DNA from: an uncultured Chitinophagales bacterium | GTDB taxonomy: Bacteria; Bacteroidota; Bacteroidia; Chitinophagales; Chitinophagaceae | Assembly: GCA_946886475.1 (NCBI GenBank) | Contig: CAMPIQ010000148.1 | Span: 1 to 8,941, forward strand | Reading direction: 5' to 3' | DNA length: 8,941 bases | Shown: positions 6,554 to 8,941 of the stretch, piece after piece | Layout of the letters: every line of letters starts with the position of its first letter | Numbering within the stretch: position 1 is the stretch's first letter | The notes under the pieces: generated by a model | The model's database searches: none | The model's input: the letters and a program-made list of their open reading frames with translations, nothing else | What the model was told of the DNA's origin: nothing | Program-made: the position numbers and the translations under genes

Positions 6554-6955
6554 TTAGCCTCTTTGTACTATGCGAACAGATTCCACAGCAGAATGTTCTG
6601 TAGTGCCATCTGTTTTTACAGCTTTTACCCTGTAATAAATAGTACCGGGAAAAATATTGTTGTCATTCATTTTATAATTTGATGAACCATTGAAGCCGCA
6701 TGAATTTACCGGCTCAAAGAATTCTCCATCATAAGAACGTTCAACAATAAAATGATCGATCTGGTTGTCGGCAACTGACCAGGAAATATTCACGCCTGCC
6801 TTACCCTGACGGTGAACACGCAGGAAATTAAAACATTCATTATACACCTGGCTTACTGATTCAGACTTTTCATTCAATTCATTCTGAGTAGCGATGGTTG
6901 AAGAAGAAGCCATCAGTAAAAAAGCTAAAAAAGAAAAAGAAATAAGTGTTTTCAT
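6554..6955 (-). CDS. Small secreted protein with one fibronectin-III-like module
   Basis: A 133-residue protein with a signal peptide (MKTLISFSFLAFLLMASSS, cleavage probably around residue 20-23). The rest is a linker and one fibronectin-III-like beta module at about 54-131: VNISWSVADNQIDHFIVERS, YDGEFFEPV, IYYRVKAVKTDGTTEHSA and VESVRIV. The same order of elements is found near the C terminus of the 649-residue protein encoded just downstream, so the two share a domain. This one has no T9SS sorting domain and no anchor, so it may stay in the periplasm. It has two Cys in the mature part (Cys41, Cys86) that might form a disulfide. The function is unknown. No Shine-Dalgarno site is seen, and a terminator hairpin follows its stop directly. 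Confidence 0.75.
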   Translation of the reverse strand: MKTLISFSFLAFLLMASSSTIATQNELNEKSESVSQVYNECFNFLRVHRQGKAGVNISWSVADNQIDHFIVERSYDGEFFEPVNSCGFNGSSNYKMNDNNIFPGTIYYRVKAVKTDGTTEHSAVESVRIVQRG

Positions 6956-7083
6956 AAGGGTTGTTTTTCAGGTATAAAATTAGGCAGACCCGCTTTGTTA
7001 AAGAATAGTAAAATAGCTTTTTTTGCATGAATGATCCCTTGTGAAAGCCTGCATTTCAACAGGTTGAATCATGTACCTTTTCC
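6956..7083. other. 128-bp intergenic region
   Basis: This gap should hold the promoter of the 133-residue secreted protein and the 3' end of the dehydrogenase transcript. On the minus strand TAATTTTA (6982-6975) differs from the TAnnTTTG box at its last base. TTCAAC/GTTGAA (7055-7068) makes a short palindrome with no T-run behind it. I see no gene or convincing terminator. Confidence 0.4.
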
Positions 7084-8019
7084 CTAAAACAATCGTAATT
7101 TTTCAAGCAATATTTCCGACATACGTTTAAAAGCTTCATTACTATAGCCTGCTATATGAGGAGTAATTATAACGTGAGGGTGACTGGCCAGGTATTCCAG
7201 CTGTTCTTTTTCGGCAGGGTCATATGAGGATAATTTTTCATTTTCCAGCACATCAAGGGCCGCACCTGCGATCTTTTCCTGCTTCAGTGCATTGATCAAC
7301 GCCCCGGTATCTGTAACCGGCCCCCGGCAGGTGGTTATAAAAAATGGCTTTTGTTCCAGCCGGCTGAAAAAATCTTCATCCGCCATATGTTTTGTTTCGC
7401 TGGTAAGAGGAACATGGAAACTGATTACATCTGCATAGCGGCATATATGTTCCATTTGCACTTCCCTGATAAAACCTCCACCGAAACCATCTTTAAATTT
7501 ATCATAGGCCAGGATGGTAACATTAAAAGGCTGGAGTAGCCTGGCAAAGGCCGACCCGGTATTGCCATAACCAATGATCCCGACGGTTTTTCCGGTTAAT
7601 TCCATCCCCGTGTTTTCCGTTCTCAGCCACTGGCCGTTTTTTATTTCCCTGAAAGATTTTGATACATTGTTCATAAGATTGAGCACCAGAGCCAGGGCAT
7701 GCTCTCCCACTGCATTGCGGTTACCTTCAGGTGTGCTGATACACTGAATGCCTTTTTGGGCGGCATATGCGGTATCTATCAGTTCCATTCCGCTACCCAG
7801 CCTGCCAATCCATTTTAATAAAGGAGCATGGTCCATTAAATATTTATCAATTGATATGCGGGTGGTTACCACCAGTCCTTCAATATCCGAAACAAGGTTC
7901 ACCAGTTCCCCGTAAACAATGCCCGGCATATATACCACTTCATATCCGTGGGCCTGAAATTTTTCTATAAGCAATGAAGGCACAGGCGATGCTATCAATA
8001 TTTTTCTTGTAAGGCTCAT
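7084..8019 (-). CDS. D-isomer-specific 2-hydroxyacid dehydrogenase, NAD-dependent
   Basis: A 311-residue cytosolic oxidoreductase of the phosphoglycerate/2-hydroxyacid dehydrogenase family. The Rossmann nucleotide site is VGIIGYGNTGS at 146-156, followed 18 residues after the last Gly by Asp173 (AYDKF), which favours NAD over NADP. The catalytic trio is present: Arg232 in TTCRGPVTD, Glu259 in ALDVLENEKL, and His288 in ITPHIAGYS. The N-terminal substrate half includes IGRLGSGMELID at 71-82, the loop that binds the substrate carboxylate. It has no C-terminal ACT domain, so it is the short form. 3-phosphoglycerate dehydrogenase is the usual annotation, but glyoxylate/hydroxypyruvate or another 2-keto acid is possible. 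The start overlaps the rsmA stop as ATGA, so it is translationally coupled to rsmA. No clear terminator follows. Confidence 0.85.
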   Translation of the reverse strand: MSLTRKILIASPVPSLLIEKFQAHGYEVVYMPGIVYGELVNLVSDIEGLVVTTRISIDKYLMDHAPLLKWIGRLGSGMELIDTAYAAQKGIQCISTPEGNRNAVGEHALALVLNLMNNVSKSFREIKNGQWLRTENTGMELTGKTVGIIGYGNTGSAFARLLQPFNVTILAYDKFKDGFGGGFIREVQMEHICRYADVISFHVPLTSETKHMADEDFFSRLEQKPFFITTCRGPVTDTGALINALKQEKIAGAALDVLENEKLSSYDPAEKEQLEYLASHPHVIITPHIAGYSNEAFKRMSEILLEKLRLF

Positions 8020-8768
8020 TTCATTTCAAAGCTCAGGTTAGCAAAATCATTTACCGTTAATTGCTCGGCCCTTTTATCGAATACAGGTTGTTGCAAAAAT
8101 TCAGGACTGAATAGTTGTTTGCAGGCATTCCGCAAGGTTTTCCTTCTTTGCCCAAAAGCGGTTTTAACCAGTGTAAAAAAAGATGAACGGTCCCTGATGG
8201 TTAATTTTTCTTTCCGGGGCAATAATTTAATAACCCCGCTTTTTACTTTGGGAGGCGGCACAAAACTGTTTTCATTTACATCAAACAGGTAAGTCACATC
8301 AAAATAAGCCTGGATCAGTACACTGGTCACACCATACACCTTACTTCCTTCCCTGGCTGCTACACGCTGGGCCACTTCCTTCTGGAACATCCCAATCACA
8401 CATTGCACATCATCTTCCCATTCCAGGATCTTAAATAGTATTTGTGTAGAGATATTATAAGGGAAATTGCCAACCACTGTAAATGGCGCATCAAAAGGTT
8501 TACCGGCGTCCAGGATGCTTTGATGTATGATGCTGTTTTCAAGAGCGGGATAGGTTTTCTTCAAAAAAATCACTTTCTCATCATCTATCTCAATGGATTT
8601 GAAGTCAGTGTTGGGAATGTTGATCAGGTACTTGGTCAGTGCCCCGCCACCGGGACCAACTTCCAGCAGGCGGGTGAAGCTGCATTCCTGTAAAGCATCA
8701 ACTATTTTCCTGCAGATGTTTTCATCTTTGAGAAAATGCTGGCCAAGGGATTTTTTAAGGGTGTACAT
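8016..8768 (-). CDS. rsmA: 16S rRNA A1518/A1519 dimethyltransferase RsmA (KsgA)
   Basis: RsmA uses S-adenosylmethionine to dimethylate two adjacent adenines in the 3'-terminal helix of 16S rRNA late in small-subunit assembly. The chosen start, ATG at 8768, gives 250 residues beginning MYTLKKSLGQHFLKDENI, the expected conserved N terminus. A TTG three codons upstream would lie inside the -7 promoter box. Motifs: SAM site LEVGPGGGALT at 36-46, acidic ribose-binding SIEID at 58-62, the catalytic NFPYNIST at 101-108 (NLPYN in E. coli), and FVPPPKVKSGVI at 169-180, followed by the helical C-terminal domain with FGQRRKTLRN. Its TGA overlaps the start of the dehydrogenase gene. A strong hairpin lies 19 bp upstream, so it probably has its own promoter immediately before the start. 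Confidence 0.96.
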   Translation of the reverse strand: MYTLKKSLGQHFLKDENICRKIVDALQECSFTRLLEVGPGGGALTKYLINIPNTDFKSIEIDDEKVIFLKKTYPALENSIIHQSILDAGKPFDAPFTVVGNFPYNISTQILFKILEWEDDVQCVIGMFQKEVAQRVAAREGSKVYGVTSVLIQAYFDVTYLFDVNENSFVPPPKVKSGVIKLLPRKEKLTIRDRSSFFTLVKTAFGQRRKTLRNACKQLFSPEFLQQPVFDKRAEQLTVNDFANLSFEMK

Positions 8769-8774
8769 TTCAGG

Positions 8775-8782
8775 CAAATTTA
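8775..8782 (-). promoter_or_regulatory. Probable -7 box of rsmA
   Basis: On the minus strand TAAATTTG matches the Bacteroidota -7 consensus TAnnTTTG exactly. Only six bases separate it from the rsmA ATG, so transcription would start at or next to the start codon, giving a leaderless or nearly leaderless mRNA. No good -33 element is seen at the usual distance, where the terminator hairpin lies. Confidence 0.5.
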
Positions 8783-8786
8783 CTGT

Positions 8787-8818
8787 AAAAGAAACCCTCC
8801 ATGTGGAGGGTTTCTTTT
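8787..8818 (-). terminator. Strong hairpin terminator, potentially bidirectional
   Basis: AAAAGAAACCCTCC at 8787-8800 is perfectly complementary to 8805-8818, giving a 14-bp stem with a four-base ATGT loop. The A and T ends provide the T-run in either direction (TTTCTTTT). With rsmA starting below it, the natural job is to end the minus-strand gene entering from the right edge and to insulate rsmA. Confidence 0.85.
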
Positions 8819-8860
8819 CTTGCCTGATTAGTTGACTTGTAGGTCAGTTAATGTCAGGGA

Positions 8861-8911
8861 GCTTTAATAACTAGTTAATTTGTCAACTATCAATTTATTG
8901 CTTTAATAACT
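8861..8911. repeat. 12-bp direct repeat GCTTTAATAACT
   Basis: Two identical copies lie at 8861-8872 and 8900-8911. The second copy is inside the last codons of the proposed partial gene and the first is past its stop. An 8-bp inverted pair TAGTTGAC (8829-8836) and GTCAACTA (8882-8889) lies in the same AT-rich stretch. This may be a small local duplication; no function is evident. Confidence 0.5.
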
Positions 8912-8941
8912 TCTGTTTCCATTGTTCATTGCCTATAATCG
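8895..8941 (-). CDS. C-terminal end of an unidentified gene (partial)
   Basis: Reading in from the right edge on the minus strand, one frame gives IIGNEQWKQKLLKQ and then TAA, while the other two minus-strand frames stop within 15 bases. The stop is about 76 bp before a strong terminator in the same direction, which is what the end of a real gene would look like. Fourteen residues are too few to name a family. Confidence 0.4.
   Translation of the reverse strand, partial: IIGNEQWKQKLLKQ

Noticed and set aside
7055..7068. TTCAAC/GTTGAA palindrome as a terminator of the dehydrogenase gene
   Set aside because: The stem is only 6 bp with a two-base loop and no T-run follows on the minus strand, so it does not support a terminator call.
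8766..8777. TTG start three codons upstream for rsmA
   Set aside because: The TTG overlaps the -7 promoter box, and the ATG at 8768 gives the usual RsmA N-terminal length.

Overview
The window looks like ordinary chromosomal sequence from a member of the Bacteroidota, probably the Chitinophagaceae or a close relative. The evidence is a secreted protein with a type IX secretion (Por/T9SS) C-terminal sorting domain, Bacteroidota-style versions of RuvC, GreA, HIT and RsmA, very few Shine-Dalgarno sites, and sites matching the Bacteroidota -7 promoter box TAnnTTTG. The family placement is inference from sequence feel; no database search was possible.

Layout. Positions 1-1058 (+): the tail of a UMF1-type MFS transporter followed after one base by a complete metallo-beta-lactamase-fold hydrolase. 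Positions 1075-2848 (-): a two-gene overlapping unit with a multi-pass LPG-synthase-TM/flippase-like membrane protein and then a secreted DUF3108 protein. Positions 2872-3441 (+): ruvC, transcribed divergently from the membrane gene with only 23 bp between them. Positions 3470-4434 (-): greA then a HIT-family hydrolase, separated by a nested inverted repeat. Positions 4557-6955 (-): two secreted proteins that share a fibronectin-III-like module, a small one (133 aa) and a large T9SS cargo (649 aa), each followed by a hairpin-plus-T-run terminator. Positions 7084-8768 (-): rsmA/ksgA and a D-isomer 2-hydroxyacid dehydrogenase joined by an ATGA overlap. Positions 8787-8941: a 14-bp perfect hairpin terminator, some short repeats, and the probable last codons of another minus-strand gene.

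Most genes are housekeeping (recombination, transcript rescue, rRNA methylation) or envelope and secreted functions. I see no CRISPR array, RNA gene, insertion sequence, prophage or defence system. There is no gene-free stretch over 300 bases; the longest gaps are about 100-130 bp. I found no clear undescribed system. The items most worth a second look are the composite palindrome at 3868-3953 just upstream of the HIT gene, the pair of secreted genes with a shared module and an intervening terminator, and the probable leaderless or near-leaderless promoter of rsmA next to a strong terminator.
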